DNA of 64,000 nucleotides, taken from contig MEOK01000026.1 in NCBI GenBank assembly GCA_001769195.1, positions 1 through 64,000 of the forward strand, written 5' to 3'. Origin of the DNA: Bacteroidetes bacterium GWF2_40_14 (GTDB lineage Bacteria; Bacteroidota; Bacteroidia; Bacteroidales; UBA932). The stretch's first letter is position 1; every line of letters begins with the position of its first letter. The translations under genes and the position numbers were made by a program. Shown here piece by piece: positions 1 to 10,400 of the stretch. Under the pieces are notes generated by a model that worked only from the letters and a program-made list of their open reading frames with translations, ran no database searches and was not told the DNA's origin.

Positions 1-545
1 TTGCCAAACTATATAGTATCAGTGCCCTGCCTACTGTATGGCTATTGGACAAAGATGGTAAAATCGTAGATAAAAATGCACGTGACGAACGGTTGGAACC
101 GCTGATTATAAAATATCTGGGGTTAAATGAACCAATAAAAAAGTATGGACAGACTGCCAATCACGTCAAATGGAACTTTAGTGCTAAAAAGACCGGGACG
201 GATATTTATGAAATTCATTATACTGCAGAAATAGAAAAACCCTGGCATATCTATAGCCAGTTTACACCCAAAGAGGGGTCATCTCCTACAGTGATAAACA
301 TTAACAAACATAAGCAGATCAAACCGTACGGAGCAATAAAGGAGACGGGCAAGCTGATTAGCAAACACGAAGAGATACTCGATGTAACTCTGAAATATTA
401 CGAGGGTAAAGTATCATTTGTGCTAACGGTAAAAGTGACAGGCAAACTGCCGGTTAGTATCAAAGGCAATATCAATTATACCGCCTGTTCAGATAAGCAA
501 TGCCTCCCTTCTACAACTACTGATTTTACCATAATATTAGAGTAA
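1..545 (+). CDS. Thioredoxin-like protein with C-terminal DsbD-N domain (5' partial)
   Basis: The frame is open to the left edge, so the gene begins upstream. The ORF-track start at 45 is only an internal TTG. The first visible residues (ALPTVWLLDKDGKIV) look like the end of a TlpA/thioredoxin fold, with the cis-proline region followed by a beta hairpin. From about residue 50 of the track ORF the sequence resembles the periplasmic N-terminal domain of DsbD, including a paired-cysteine motif (YTACSDKQC) that matches its redox pair. The likely role is periplasmic thiol-disulfide exchange. The usual DsbD order is DsbD-N, membrane domain, thioredoxin; here the thioredoxin comes first and no membrane domain follows. 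It converges on the neighbouring thioredoxin gene, with 14 bases between stops. Confidence 0.7.
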   Translation, partial: AKLYSISALPTVWLLDKDGKIVDKNARDERLEPLIIKYLGLNEPIKKYGQTANHVKWNFSAKKTGTDIYEIHYTAEIEKPWHIYSQFTPKEGSSPTVININKHKQIKPYGAIKETGKLISKHEEILDVTLKYYEGKVSFVLTVKVTGKLPVSIKGNINYTACSDKQCLPSTTTDFTIILE

Positions 546-559
546 TCTAATATATCAGT

Positions 560-1744
560 CTATTTTTTCACTGTTTCCCTTACCGGCTTTTTAGCCAGGT
601 CCGCTGGCCGCATCGAGTATTCTGCAACACCAGCCTTGGGTACTTCTGTAACCATTGACTCTATGGGTATTTTATTCTTGATGCAATATTCAAGTAAGAA
701 TGAATAGTTGAAATGTGCAATTGCATCGTTACGGTTGGGTGAATTGTATGCTGCAAAACGGAACAGGATAAAGTAGAGTTCTAACAGAGGTTTTTCAATA
801 GTTACTTTTCCACCATCCTTGGAAAAAGGCATTCTTATAAGGAAGTTAATATCTGAACAAAATTCCTTTAACCTTCCGTCGGGATTTTGCATAATCTCAT
901 ATGAAAGATTCTTTGCTGTTGCATAATCCTTGTTGTTCAATGCATCACTCAATCTTAATTTCTTTCTGATATATTCTTTCCCCTGGAATTCAGGTGCCTG
1001 GTCAAGCTCTTTCTCGCTTCTGACGTTTCTGAAAAGACTAAACAGCAACTCGCTGACAACATCCTTACCATAAATCTCCTCGTATTTGGATTTTTGATTC
1101 ACAAAATCCATAGCCAGTTTGTTGTTCTTGTCCTTGACAAAAATTGTAAAGTATCTCCAGATTAAAAGGTTTGAAAGTTCGTATGTCTTAATTTTCAATA
1201 ATTCAGACATGTATTTATCCGCAGCTTCCCTGTCATACTTTGAGGCTTTATAAAAAGCGTAATTATACAAAAAGAGAGGGTCTGAAGAGCCTTCGAGTGC
1301 CATCTTTTCCAGATTAACAGAATTCTTATCTTTGGTCAGGGCCGATTGTCCCGTGAATATAAAAATCTCTTCGTCCTGTCTGCTCGTAGAGGAGTGAACT
1401 TCATTTAAAGTGGCAGGGTCTACAAATACAAATGTAGGGTATACACCAACCTTGTACTTTCTGGCAATGGGTGCTCCTTCTGCCGTTTCAGCATCTATCT
1501 TGCAATTAATGAAGTTGGAATTGTAAAAATCGCCAACGGCTCTGGTTACAAATACTTCATCTGCCATATTCTTGCACGGTCCGCACCACTTTGTATAGAA
1601 ATCTATAAATATCAGCTTATTCTCCGCTTTGGCCTTTTGTACAGCCTCCTCCCAGGATCCGTGAAAGAAACGGATCCCCGGGTTTTGGGCTGTCATAGCT
1701 ACTGCAACGAGAACGAGTGTAAGCGTCAGTAGATGTTTTTTCAT
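560..1744 (-). CDS. Secreted thioredoxin-family protein
   Basis: 394 residues with an N-terminal signal peptide (about residues 1-19, ending AMTAQ). The thioredoxin fold follows, with the active site WCGPC at residues 53-57 in the context YTKWCGPCKNMADEVF, and a later KVGVYPTF segment carrying the cis-proline. The C-terminal 250 residues are mostly helical and not assigned to a family I can name. It probably reduces or isomerises disulfides in the periplasm. The start overlaps the end of the esterase gene by 4 bases (ATGA), so it is the distal gene of the susCD operon. This suggests a redox role for the products of that locus, but the substrate is unknown. Confidence 0.8.
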   Translation of the reverse strand: MKKHLLTLTLVLVAVAMTAQNPGIRFFHGSWEEAVQKAKAENKLIFIDFYTKWCGPCKNMADEVFVTRAVGDFYNSNFINCKIDAETAEGAPIARKYKVGVYPTFVFVDPATLNEVHSSTSRQDEEIFIFTGQSALTKDKNSVNLEKMALEGSSDPLFLYNYAFYKASKYDREAADKYMSELLKIKTYELSNLLIWRYFTIFVKDKNNKLAMDFVNQKSKYEEIYGKDVVSELLFSLFRNVRSEKELDQAPEFQGKEYIRKKLRLSDALNNKDYATAKNLSYEIMQNPDGRLKEFCSDINFLIRMPFSKDGGKVTIEKPLLELYFILFRFAAYNSPNRNDAIAHFNYSFLLEYCIKNKIPIESMVTEVPKAGVAEYSMRPADLAKKPVRETVKK

Positions 1745-3549
1745 TTGGTCACTTTTTTAATAACTCTGGTTGTAACATAAGCAGTATCATCGGATTTGTG
1801 CGTGAGGATATACTCTCCGTGATAAGTTACATTTACATTGAAGTCAAACGTGTAGAACTTTTTGTTTGGAGCAGTTGGAGTTCCCCCATTAAAATTGGTT
1901 GAAGACAGATAGTACGAACCTGATGTAGTGATTGTCTGCAGCTGGGTCTTACCTAAAGCCTTTAATGTATTGTTTACTGCTACAAGGTTTGCATCAACAG
2001 CCTTTAATTCATTTACTGCAGGCAGGTACCATCCGGCAGTATTGCCTGGTGTAGACTTATATTCATAGGCGTACATAAATGCACTGGTTGCCGATGTCAA
2101 TGGAAGTCCGGCACTCCTTACACGGTTTACAAGGGCAAGGGTATTGGCATAACCATCATTCATGTCGGTTGTGAAGAATGTACTTCCTACAGGTCCGAAC
2201 TTACTTGTTATCTGATCGAGTGCAATAATTTTTGCCTCCTTTATGTTAGCAGGGTTTACCCAGAAAACAATTCCTTCGGGCATAAAGTTATTGTCATATA
2301 CAATGTCACCGGCTTCGAAATACAATTTTGGAGCCTTGAGTATGTATGGTATGTTTATGGTTGTATTAGTGCCATTAAGTGAGGCCTGTATTTTAATATC
2401 TCCCTTCCTGTTGAGAGTTGTGGATGCAAAATAGTCAGAGGGAGCAGTAAGTGAGAGTGTGTTATTTTCATACCTGACGTTCCATTCCGATGGAGCAGAC
2501 AAAATGCTTACCGTTGCTCCTTCTGTATACTTGATCTGACAACTTAAGCTCTGACCACACATAAGTTCTATGGACTTGTACTCAGAAGAGACAAACAGAC
2601 CCGTTGAAACTGTTCCCAGAGGATGAGTTCTCATAAAGTCCCACATCAACGGCAATATGTAATACCAGTTTACTCCGTGACCTTCATCTATTACAGAAAA
2701 GAGTTCAATATCTGCCTTGCCTCCACCCCATTTCTTTGTGAGGTATTTTTTATAGTTATCCACACTTAGTGTATCACTCAATTTTGCGTCTGAGGCAAAG
2801 TATCCTCCTACAGAAATTGCCCAGTTTGTAATGTTGTCAACAGCTGCACTGTAAAGTACTGTATTGTCCAGTGTGCCGTTAAAGGCCCTGATTGGCACGG
2901 CACGTGTTGGTATCACCTCTCCTGCAGTAAGCTTCATTTGTCCGGAAACCGGTGTAGCAGCAGCAAACACATCGGAACGATTAAATGCTAGTACATAAGA
3001 GAAAATTGCTCCGCTTGAATGGCCACAGGTGTAAATCCTGTTGTTGTCAACCGCAGGAGTGTGTGTTTTGAAATAGACTATCATTGAATCGACAAAAGGC
3101 AAATGATAGGTGGAATTCTGCCAGTTTACTGCAGTTCCTGTATCCTCTCCCGCAGGAAACACAATGATACAATTCTCCTTTATTGCCAGCTGATTCAATG
3201 GGTCACCCATAGATATCTGCTCAATCGGGTCAACTCCGGCACCATAGCTGCCGTGAAAGTTGAAAATCAGTGAAATTGGTTTGGTTTTGTCTATTGAAAT
3301 TGGCATAAAGTATTTAAACCTTCTCTCCGATTCCACCCCATTGTATATAACTTTCAGTTTGACAAGGTTGATTCCCGGCGTAAGAGCACCCTCTACGGTT
3401 GTCCCGTCGGGATTGTCGGGGGTTACCTTGTCTACAACAACCTCTCTCTTCTCCTGTGACAGGTAGGCACTTGTATCCTTCATACATGATCCTAAAATCA
3501 TTAAAGGAATAAACAGTATAATAAAATATTTTTTCATCTTTCTGATCAT
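1741..3549 (-). CDS. Lipoprotein with PHB-depolymerase/feruloyl-esterase-type alpha/beta hydrolase and C-terminal Lcl-like domain
   Basis: 602 residues. A signal peptide with lipobox LGSC (Cys22) predicts an outer-membrane or periplasmic lipoprotein. Residues about 60-310 form an alpha/beta-hydrolase of the PHB depolymerase/feruloyl esterase type: an oxyanion-like NFHGSYG near 98, the nucleophile elbow GHSSG at 176-180 (Ser178), and a late DEGHGVNWY that supplies the histidine. The C-terminal half has a beta-sandwich-like stretch and then a region with WYLPAVNELKAV, typical of Lcl C-terminal/DUF1566-like domains. The likely activity is hydrolysis of an ester bond on a polysaccharide or other polymer. 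Initiation at MIRKM or at the internal MKKYF are both possible. It is in the susCD operon, 21 bases after the PKD-like gene. Confidence 0.72.
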   Translation of the reverse strand: MIRKMKKYFIILFIPLMILGSCMKDTSAYLSQEKREVVVDKVTPDNPDGTTVEGALTPGINLVKLKVIYNGVESERRFKYFMPISIDKTKPISLIFNFHGSYGAGVDPIEQISMGDPLNQLAIKENCIIVFPAGEDTGTAVNWQNSTYHLPFVDSMIVYFKTHTPAVDNNRIYTCGHSSGAIFSYVLAFNRSDVFAAATPVSGQMKLTAGEVIPTRAVPIRAFNGTLDNTVLYSAAVDNITNWAISVGGYFASDAKLSDTLSVDNYKKYLTKKWGGGKADIELFSVIDEGHGVNWYYILPLMWDFMRTHPLGTVSTGLFVSSEYKSIELMCGQSLSCQIKYTEGATVSILSAPSEWNVRYENNTLSLTAPSDYFASTTLNRKGDIKIQASLNGTNTTINIPYILKAPKLYFEAGDIVYDNNFMPEGIVFWVNPANIKEAKIIALDQITSKFGPVGSTFFTTDMNDGYANTLALVNRVRSAGLPLTSATSAFMYAYEYKSTPGNTAGWYLPAVNELKAVDANLVAVNNTLKALGKTQLQTITTSGSYYLSSTNFNGGTPTAPNKKFYTFDFNVNVTYHGEYILTHKSDDTAYVTTRVIKKVTK

Positions 3550-3570
3550 TTTTATTTCTTATAAAAAGGA

Positions 3571-5226
3571 CTAAATATTGTCCAGTAAAGTAACACCACC
3601 GTTAGATCTTCCATCGCGCCAATGTGTCTGATATTTAATCTGGACATCAACCGGAATACCTGAAATTGACTGATGTTTCTTGTTCAGCGTAAGTTCCAGG
3701 GTTGTCTTATCCAGATTGAATACAAGGATATCTCCTTTATTCTCTGTACCCGTGCCTTGTTTGTCTGTGCCATAACGTGAGACACCAAGTATGAGGGTCA
3801 TTTCTGTCCTTGATACACAGATACTTGTAATAACAGCATCGGCAGTGTAACCATAATCCGAAAGTGATATGGCTACATTATCGTTGTTTGGCGCCCTGCT
3901 TGATTTTATATCCAGGATGTTGTACTTGTAAAGCTTGTTTCCGGAAGTGAGGAAAACATAGGGCGATGTCTTCATATTATAAAACCTTGATGCTGCATTA
4001 GCTGTACCGCCGCTTACCTCACCCGTTAATGTATACTTGTTACTGGCGAGTTTCCCGAGAAGCACCAATTTAAGTGCATCGTTGGACTCCTTAAGAACGG
4101 CAAATGATGTTCCAGCCTGGCTTGTTGCAGACCCGTAAATGAGGTCGCATCCGGGGTAGGCTTTCACATCTGTCACCGGTATGTTATAACTTGTACCATA
4201 GCTTGAGTATGCAAATCTTCCGTAAACCTTGTCAAAAACCATAAAGTTGCCGAGAGTGTATCCATGCTGGAAAAGATTGTTGTTTGCTGTCGGAATCATG
4301 TCGTCATAATATCCGAATGCAGAGAAATATCCGTTTGTCCCGTACACACTTTTCTTGTTGAAATAAAACCCTGGTGACCAAACTGAAGGGGCAAGCGTTG
4401 CAAAGTAGATTGCGCCTCCTGAAATCATATTGAAATAGTTCATCTTCTGAAATCCAGTACCATATGCGTTACTACGCCATATGTAAATTCCTTCTGAAAA
4501 AAATTCAGGTTTATAGCCGCTGATATCTGCAGGCGGATATGATGAAATCCCTGTATAAGCTTCGCCTGTAAGATATGGTGTGGCATCGGGATTTAGTGAG
4601 CTTTTATCCAGAAGTCTTACCTGATCATCGGCCAGTACCAGAATTCTCCCAAAAGAGTTGACAAAAGGATATGTCTTGGCACTTGCAGACTCAAGCAGCA
4701 TAAAACCTAGTTGCTGAGGGTTGGTGCCCAGAGGATGTCCGTATCTATCCTCAAAGTAATTTACTGCCCAGTTGGATGGCTTGTCCAGTCTGAGGTAAGA
4801 TAGTTCGGCCTTGCCCCTTGTCTTGCTGAGAACCATTATAAGGTTTCCTGCTGTTGAAGAGGAGACATTGACATCAAATCTGAAATATTTCTTTATTCCG
4901 TTCTCCTTATCTTTAACGATAAATCTTGAAACTTTGTTTCCCGGAAGGAAATCAATAAGGATGCCTAGATTAATCTTTGTTGAGACTATCTTGTTGTCAA
5001 TCTCCCATTCGTAGGTGAATTTTGAAGTGTCACTATACTGGGTTCCTGTGAGCTTAGGGGTGATTTTAAGGCTGTCGTCTACATCTTTTAAATAAATTGT
5101 TTCAATTCCTTCTATATTGAGCTCATTAATCTCCTTGTAATCTTTTTCGCTGGTACCCAGATCCTTGTAGCAAGAGCATATTAAAAGTGCCCCGGTTATC
5201 AATAAAATTATATTCTTGAATTTCAT
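3571..5226 (-). CDS. PKD-like family lipoprotein of SusCD locus
   Basis: 551 residues. The N-terminus has a signal peptide with lipobox ending at Cys19 (LLICSC). Residues about 30-125 match the PKD-like domain found next to SusD in many Bacteroidota loci (the YEWEIDNKIVSTKINL region). The remaining 400 residues have repeated short strand-rich segments that suggest a beta-propeller-like fold. No catalytic motif is seen. It is probably a surface-exposed ligand-binding accessory lipoprotein for the SusC/SusD transporter. It sits between the DUF4843 gene and the esterase gene, with small gaps consistent with one transcript. Confidence 0.72.
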   Translation of the reverse strand: MKFKNIILLITGALLICSCYKDLGTSEKDYKEINELNIEGIETIYLKDVDDSLKITPKLTGTQYSDTSKFTYEWEIDNKIVSTKINLGILIDFLPGNKVSRFIVKDKENGIKKYFRFDVNVSSSTAGNLIMVLSKTRGKAELSYLRLDKPSNWAVNYFEDRYGHPLGTNPQQLGFMLLESASAKTYPFVNSFGRILVLADDQVRLLDKSSLNPDATPYLTGEAYTGISSYPPADISGYKPEFFSEGIYIWRSNAYGTGFQKMNYFNMISGGAIYFATLAPSVWSPGFYFNKKSVYGTNGYFSAFGYYDDMIPTANNNLFQHGYTLGNFMVFDKVYGRFAYSSYGTSYNIPVTDVKAYPGCDLIYGSATSQAGTSFAVLKESNDALKLVLLGKLASNKYTLTGEVSGGTANAASRFYNMKTSPYVFLTSGNKLYKYNILDIKSSRAPNNDNVAISLSDYGYTADAVITSICVSRTEMTLILGVSRYGTDKQGTGTENKGDILVFNLDKTTLELTLNKKHQSISGIPVDVQIKYQTHWRDGRSNGGVTLLDNI

Positions 5227-5250
5227 AACTGATTCTTATTAATAGATTGT

Positions 5251-6015
5251 CTAATTGCCCGGCATTACCATCCGGTCAATATATATTCTTGCACCTGTCT
5301 CATCATCGAATGTCGGTATTGCATTCAGATAATTTGCCAGTCCTGTAAAGTACGACCTGCCTTCATTATTCACATCAAATGGACAAGTTTCCACATTGGC
5401 GAACTTGCTGTTGAACGATATAAGAATCTTCCATTTTTTTGGATGATAGAATCCTATATAATCGTATCTTAATGATGATGACCACCATACAGGCTCCGAC
5501 AAATAGTTGTTGATATGCAGTGTCGCTCTCAGGCCATCTCTCATTCCCAGGTCAAAATCTTCACTGGCTTCAAGTTCAAGACCTAACAGAACATCCTGCG
5601 GGTTAGTAAAGCTTGCGCTCAGATCCTTTCTGTAGACAAGAATTTTTAATGTATCTCTTAATTTTCCTGCCTTGAAGATCTGTTTTTTCTCAAATTTCTT
5701 ATAGTGAGTACCCTCGACTGCTGTTGTTGAGTCTTTAAAAATATTCACATTGTAAAATCTGTCTACATCTGAGGGTGTTCCCAGAAATTCAACGATAATT
5801 TTTGCTGTGTCTGCCTCAACATTGTCGGGACGCATTCCAAATGAGAATGTCTGCTTATTGATAGGAACCATCTTTTTATTATAGTCAAGTGTGTAGTACA
5901 TAAACTGTATCCTTGACTTCCCTTCATACATGTTGTCTATCTTCTGGTCACACGAATATGTAATCAGCAAGAGAACAAGAAAGGTTGTATAGTATAGAAT
6001 TTTTTTCATTTTCAT
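5251..6015 (-). CDS. DUF4843-type lipoprotein
   Basis: 254 residues. The signal peptide ends in TYSC (Cys22 from the first Met), so it is probably lipidated. An early pattern of strands with the YEGKSRIQF opening and a later KILVYRKDLSAS... block fits the DUF4843 family that accompanies SusC/SusD and PKD-like lipoproteins. Its function is not established. Context suggests a surface accessory protein in substrate capture. The start could be the first Met or the third codon (MKMKK). The gene lies 18 bases after susD. Confidence 0.7.
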   Translation of the reverse strand: MKMKKILYYTTFLVLLLITYSCDQKIDNMYEGKSRIQFMYYTLDYNKKMVPINKQTFSFGMRPDNVEADTAKIIVEFLGTPSDVDRFYNVNIFKDSTTAVEGTHYKKFEKKQIFKAGKLRDTLKILVYRKDLSASFTNPQDVLLGLELEASEDFDLGMRDGLRATLHINNYLSEPVWWSSSLRYDYIGFYHPKKWKILISFNSKFANVETCPFDVNNEGRSYFTGLANYLNAIPTFDDETGARIYIDRMVMPGN

Positions 6016-6033
6016 AATTGTTGTGAGTGGTTG

Positions 6034-7443
6034 TTAGTTTCTGTTTCCTGTCTCAATTTCTTTCAATGGTATAGGGATCACAAAAATATTATCGCCCGGA
6101 GGAACTATACCAACCACACCACTGCTGGTAGGAATGCCCAGATTGAGTCGCTTATATGAATACCACAACTGACCCTCCCCAATAAATTCTCTTTTAATCT
6201 CCTGTATTATATAATCAAGAGTGAGGAATCCCCAATGAGAATTGTTTCTGATGCGGTGGTCCCTTAATGTGTTTATGTATTCGAGAGCCTTTGTATCATC
6301 TTTACCTAAATAACTCTCAGCAAGGATAAGATACATTTCCGACAATTTTATCATAGGCATTTTAGGGAAAAACTTCTCTTTATTGTCGACATTGAATTTG
6401 ACAAAGTTACCGGTGGAAACGTTGAACCACTTGATATTGCGGATGTCGTCATTGTTGCTCTCATAGACTGTAGAGATATTTACAAATGGCAGATAGGCAA
6501 ATCTTGTTGATGTTGCAGTTTTTTCCGGGTAATGAAGCTGTATTGTATAATCCGGAAGTTTAATGTTCCTCAGTGAGAATATATGCTCGTCTGAGAAAAG
6601 AATGTCTATCTCTTTGTCGGACTTGTCTGTACTCGCAAAATCCAGAAGTCTGAATTTTCCTGAGTTGACAACCTCCTCTGCGTATTTGATTGCATTGGTC
6701 TTGTCGCCTCTCATCAGGCTTACTCGTGCAAGCATTGCTTTTACGCTGTAAAGGTTAATGCGTGCAACATATTTGTCTGCTTCGTTCTTGCTTGTCAACA
6801 GATATGGAGTTGCGTCCTTTATCGGGTCCGCTGCCAAAAGGGTTTCGGCCTCTTTTAAATCGTTATAGACCAATTGAACGTTCTCTTCTACGGTATACAT
6901 TGGGGGCAGTGAAACTCCGAACTCTGCATTGTAAGGAATGCCTTGTACCTTAGGGCTTCGCTTGACATCCTTGCAGAACATTCTTATTAGGTCGAAGTGT
7001 AAAAATGCCCTCAGGGCCAGTGCTTCTCCCTTAACGGTATTTCTCTCCTCTGGTGTAAGGACCTTAGTGTTGAGCGATACCCATTTGATTATATTGTTTG
7101 CTCCGCCTATTGCAGAATACATGTTTCTCCATATATTCAGGAATCTGGTTTGCGAAGCAGCGTCGGCATAGTCATATACCTTAAGCTTGTCGTATGTTGC
7201 AGAGACTCCGTCGTAATTATAATACTGAGCCATTACATCCATAGTCTCCATTGTAAGGTTCATTCCGTATAATGAAGAAGATGCCATCTGGCTGTAAACA
7301 CCAGCCAATGCCTCAGAATATCCCTGAGGTGTGCTGAAAAGTTTCTCTTCAGTTACCTTGTCTACTAAATCTATATCCAGCCATTTATTGCAAGACAAAA
7401 GCAAGAAAGAGAGACACAAAGCTGTAATTATCTTAATTTTCAT
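6034..7443 (-). CDS. RagB/SusD family outer-membrane nutrient-binding lipoprotein
   Basis: 469 residues. Lipobox LLLSC (Cys18) is followed by NKWLDIDLVDKVTEEKLF, the classic SusD N-terminus. TPR-like helical repeats fill the middle, with GEALALRAFLHFDLIRMF typical of the family. The C-terminus has the PMIKLSEMYLILAESYL helix. SusD lipoproteins act as the lid of the SusC barrel and bind the incoming ligand. The C-terminus (IPIPLKEIETGN) matches family ends. It is 14 bases downstream of susC, so almost certainly co-transcribed. No glycoside hydrolase is nearby, so the ligand need not be a glycan. Confidence 0.93.
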   Translation of the reverse strand: MKIKIITALCLSFLLLSCNKWLDIDLVDKVTEEKLFSTPQGYSEALAGVYSQMASSSLYGMNLTMETMDVMAQYYNYDGVSATYDKLKVYDYADAASQTRFLNIWRNMYSAIGGANNIIKWVSLNTKVLTPEERNTVKGEALALRAFLHFDLIRMFCKDVKRSPKVQGIPYNAEFGVSLPPMYTVEENVQLVYNDLKEAETLLAADPIKDATPYLLTSKNEADKYVARINLYSVKAMLARVSLMRGDKTNAIKYAEEVVNSGKFRLLDFASTDKSDKEIDILFSDEHIFSLRNIKLPDYTIQLHYPEKTATSTRFAYLPFVNISTVYESNNDDIRNIKWFNVSTGNFVKFNVDNKEKFFPKMPMIKLSEMYLILAESYLGKDDTKALEYINTLRDHRIRNNSHWGFLTLDYIIQEIKREFIGEGQLWYSYKRLNLGIPTSSGVVGIVPPGDNIFVIPIPLKEIETGNRN

Positions 7444-7457
7444 AACTTTATATTTCT

Positions 7458-10400
7458 TTAGAATGTTAAATTAACTGCTAGTGAGAATGTCTGGGCAAAT
7501 GGATACGATGTTCCTCTTTCAATCTTGACTGTTGATATTCTGAACAAATCGCTGGTAGAGAATATCATCTTTGCCCTCTCAATAAATGATTTTTCCAGGT
7601 ATTTCTTAGGCACCTCATAAGATAACGACAAAGTCTGCAATCTTACAAAATTGTTGTCCTGAACCAGTCTGGTTGTCTGATAAGGCATCGATGTATCATC
7701 TATACGTTTGAAAAGAGCAATGTCACCCGGTTGTTTCCATCTGTCATATAATACTCTCTTGTCTGCATTATACAAAGGAGACGAACCTTCGACTTTCTGT
7801 GCAAGTGTAGAGTTGTAGATCATGGCTCCATACTCATATGCAAGAATAACATAGAGGTTGAATCCCATATATGTAAGGTTCGACTGGAAGGTTCCCTGTA
7901 AAAGCGGATTGGTATCACCAACCAGAATCTTGTCCTTAGGATCATATGTAAATGTAAGGTCGCCATTCCGTTTTCTGAAAATCTCGTTACCTGTTGCAGG
8001 GTCAATGCCTAATGATTCAACTACCATAAGGGCACTTTGAGATCGGCCCGCCTGATATGTCCTCAATGGTTTTGGGCCTGTTACATTTGTCTGTGAGTTG
8101 GCTTCCAGATTCATTGCTTCCAAAGCGTTGGAGAGGTTTTTGATCCTGTTCCTGTTTGAAGAGACTCCTAAGGTAACGTTCCAGTTAAGATCTTTTTTAG
8201 TGTTCTTAAGAATATTGAATCTCAGTCGCATATCCATACCAAGGTTTTCCATTGACCCAAGGTTCTCGGTATAGCTGCTGAAGCCTGTTGATGGTGCCAC
8301 GTCTATAGGAAGAAGAAGATTCTGTGTATTCTTCATATAGGCATCTATATTCAGAACCACTAGGTTCTTAAGGAATGACAAGTCGCAACCTACGTTGTAC
8401 TGAATGGTATTCTGCCAGCGAAGGGCAGGATTTCCATAACCAAGTAATTGAGCTCCGTATATTCCGTTATACTCATAGTCGGAATTATATTGATACTTTG
8501 TAATAGCCTGGTCGGCAGAGAAATTGACAGAACCTGTACTACCTGCAGATGCTCTTAATTTCATGGTCGCATCACTTTTCCACCACGCCTCTTTATTAAG
8601 GTTCCATGCTGCTCCAAATGACCAGAACGGGGCAAAGCGTGACTCTTTACCAAAACGGCTCGAACCGTCTGTACGGAAGGAGATATCTATAAAATACCTG
8701 TTCTCGTAACCAACGTTCAAGTTTGCAAAAAATCCGACTAACCTCGATTTGTCAAATGATCCGGAAGGTTTTGAATTTTCCTTGAACTTCTGGGCATACT
8801 GGACAAATCTCATGTTGTCGCTTAAGAATCCTGTAGCAGTGTATCCGTCTCCGATTCTGTCCAATGTTGTTATATTTGCTCCAACCCCAAAGTTTGTGGA
8901 GTATTTTCCGGCAAAGGTGTTGTTGTAGGAAGCGGTTATGTTACCATCAAAGTTGAGGTCCGATTTGTTCATTGTTGTATAGCTGCCTTTGTTTGCGGCA
9001 TCGGTCTCTTTATAGAAGTATGACGATAAAGGAGAGAGGTACTTCTCTGTCTTTTCAAGCTTTTTGCTCAAAGAGGCCCTTCCTGTAACGCGGAAATTAT
9101 CATTGATCCTGTAGTCAAGATTGATATTATCCTGAAATTCGGTATATCTGTTTAAATCTGTATTTGGCAAGTTTGCATTAATGAGTGGATTAACAGAGTT
9201 GTTGAAAGCATAGGTGCCAATCATATCCCCTGTTATTCTGTCATATATCCTCTCATTAGGATTCTGCTGCGAATATGTGGCGAACGAGCCATATGGTGAG
9301 TTGTAGCCTTCTACATTGTTTACTGTCAAATCATTCTTGATGACAAACTTAGTACCTATATTGTAGTTGAAGCTTACATTTATTCCATATCTCTCTCTTC
9401 CTGAACCCTTCATGACACCCTTATCGTTGTCATAATTGAGGGTGATACCATATCTGAAACTTGCATCGCCACCCTCGATAAAAGCATTATATCTTTGATT
9501 TATGCTTGTTCTCAACGGCTTAGAGAGCCAGTATGTATCCACACCTCTTACCACCTCAGAGAGGCGGTCGTTATATTTGATATCAAGTCCTATCTGTTCC
9601 TCCCTGTTGTTTGTCCTGCTTTTATAAACTCCTGCAAGACGTTCATATTCAAGCTTTTCTGTAGCGTTCATTAGATTATAGTCTCTAAGGTCTGGTACAG
9701 AGACAGTAAAATTCTCATTTGCAGAGACCCTTATCTTGCCTTCCTTTGGGGGAATGGTAGAAATCAGAATCACACCATTTGCTCCTCTTGAGCCATACAA
9801 CGAGGTTGCTGAGGCATCCTTAAGAATTACAAATGACTCAATCCTGTTCATATCCAGGTCATAAACTCTTACCGGAGAGACCTCTATTCCGTCCAGGATA
9901 TACAGTGGTGCATTAGGGTTGGTTCTTGCATCATCTGCACTAGAACGAAGGTCAAATCCATTTTCTCCACGTATTGTTATTTCTGGGACCCTGTTTGGGT
10001 CTGAACCATATTCACTGTTTGGAACTGCCCTAACGGAAGGATCGAATGCAGAAATTGCTTGCATGAAGTTCATCGAACCTACTTGCCTTAGTTCGTCTCC
10101 CTTTACTGTAACTGTAGAACCTGTCAGACTGGATTTTGTCTTGTTGAAATAACCTGTTACAACAACATTGTTTATGCTGTTTTCAGATTCCTTCATTATC
10201 ACCTTGTTGAATGACTTCAGATTTGAAGGTTTGAACGGCATTGTCAGGTCGTTGAAACCTATATAGGAGAATCTGATATTTGCTGTTTCATAAGGTATCT
10301 TCAGCTTGTAGTTTCCGTCAAGGTCTGTTGTTATACCTTTTGTGGTTCCTACGATATGAATATTCACGCTTATTAAAGGTTCTCCCTTTTCGTCAGTAAC

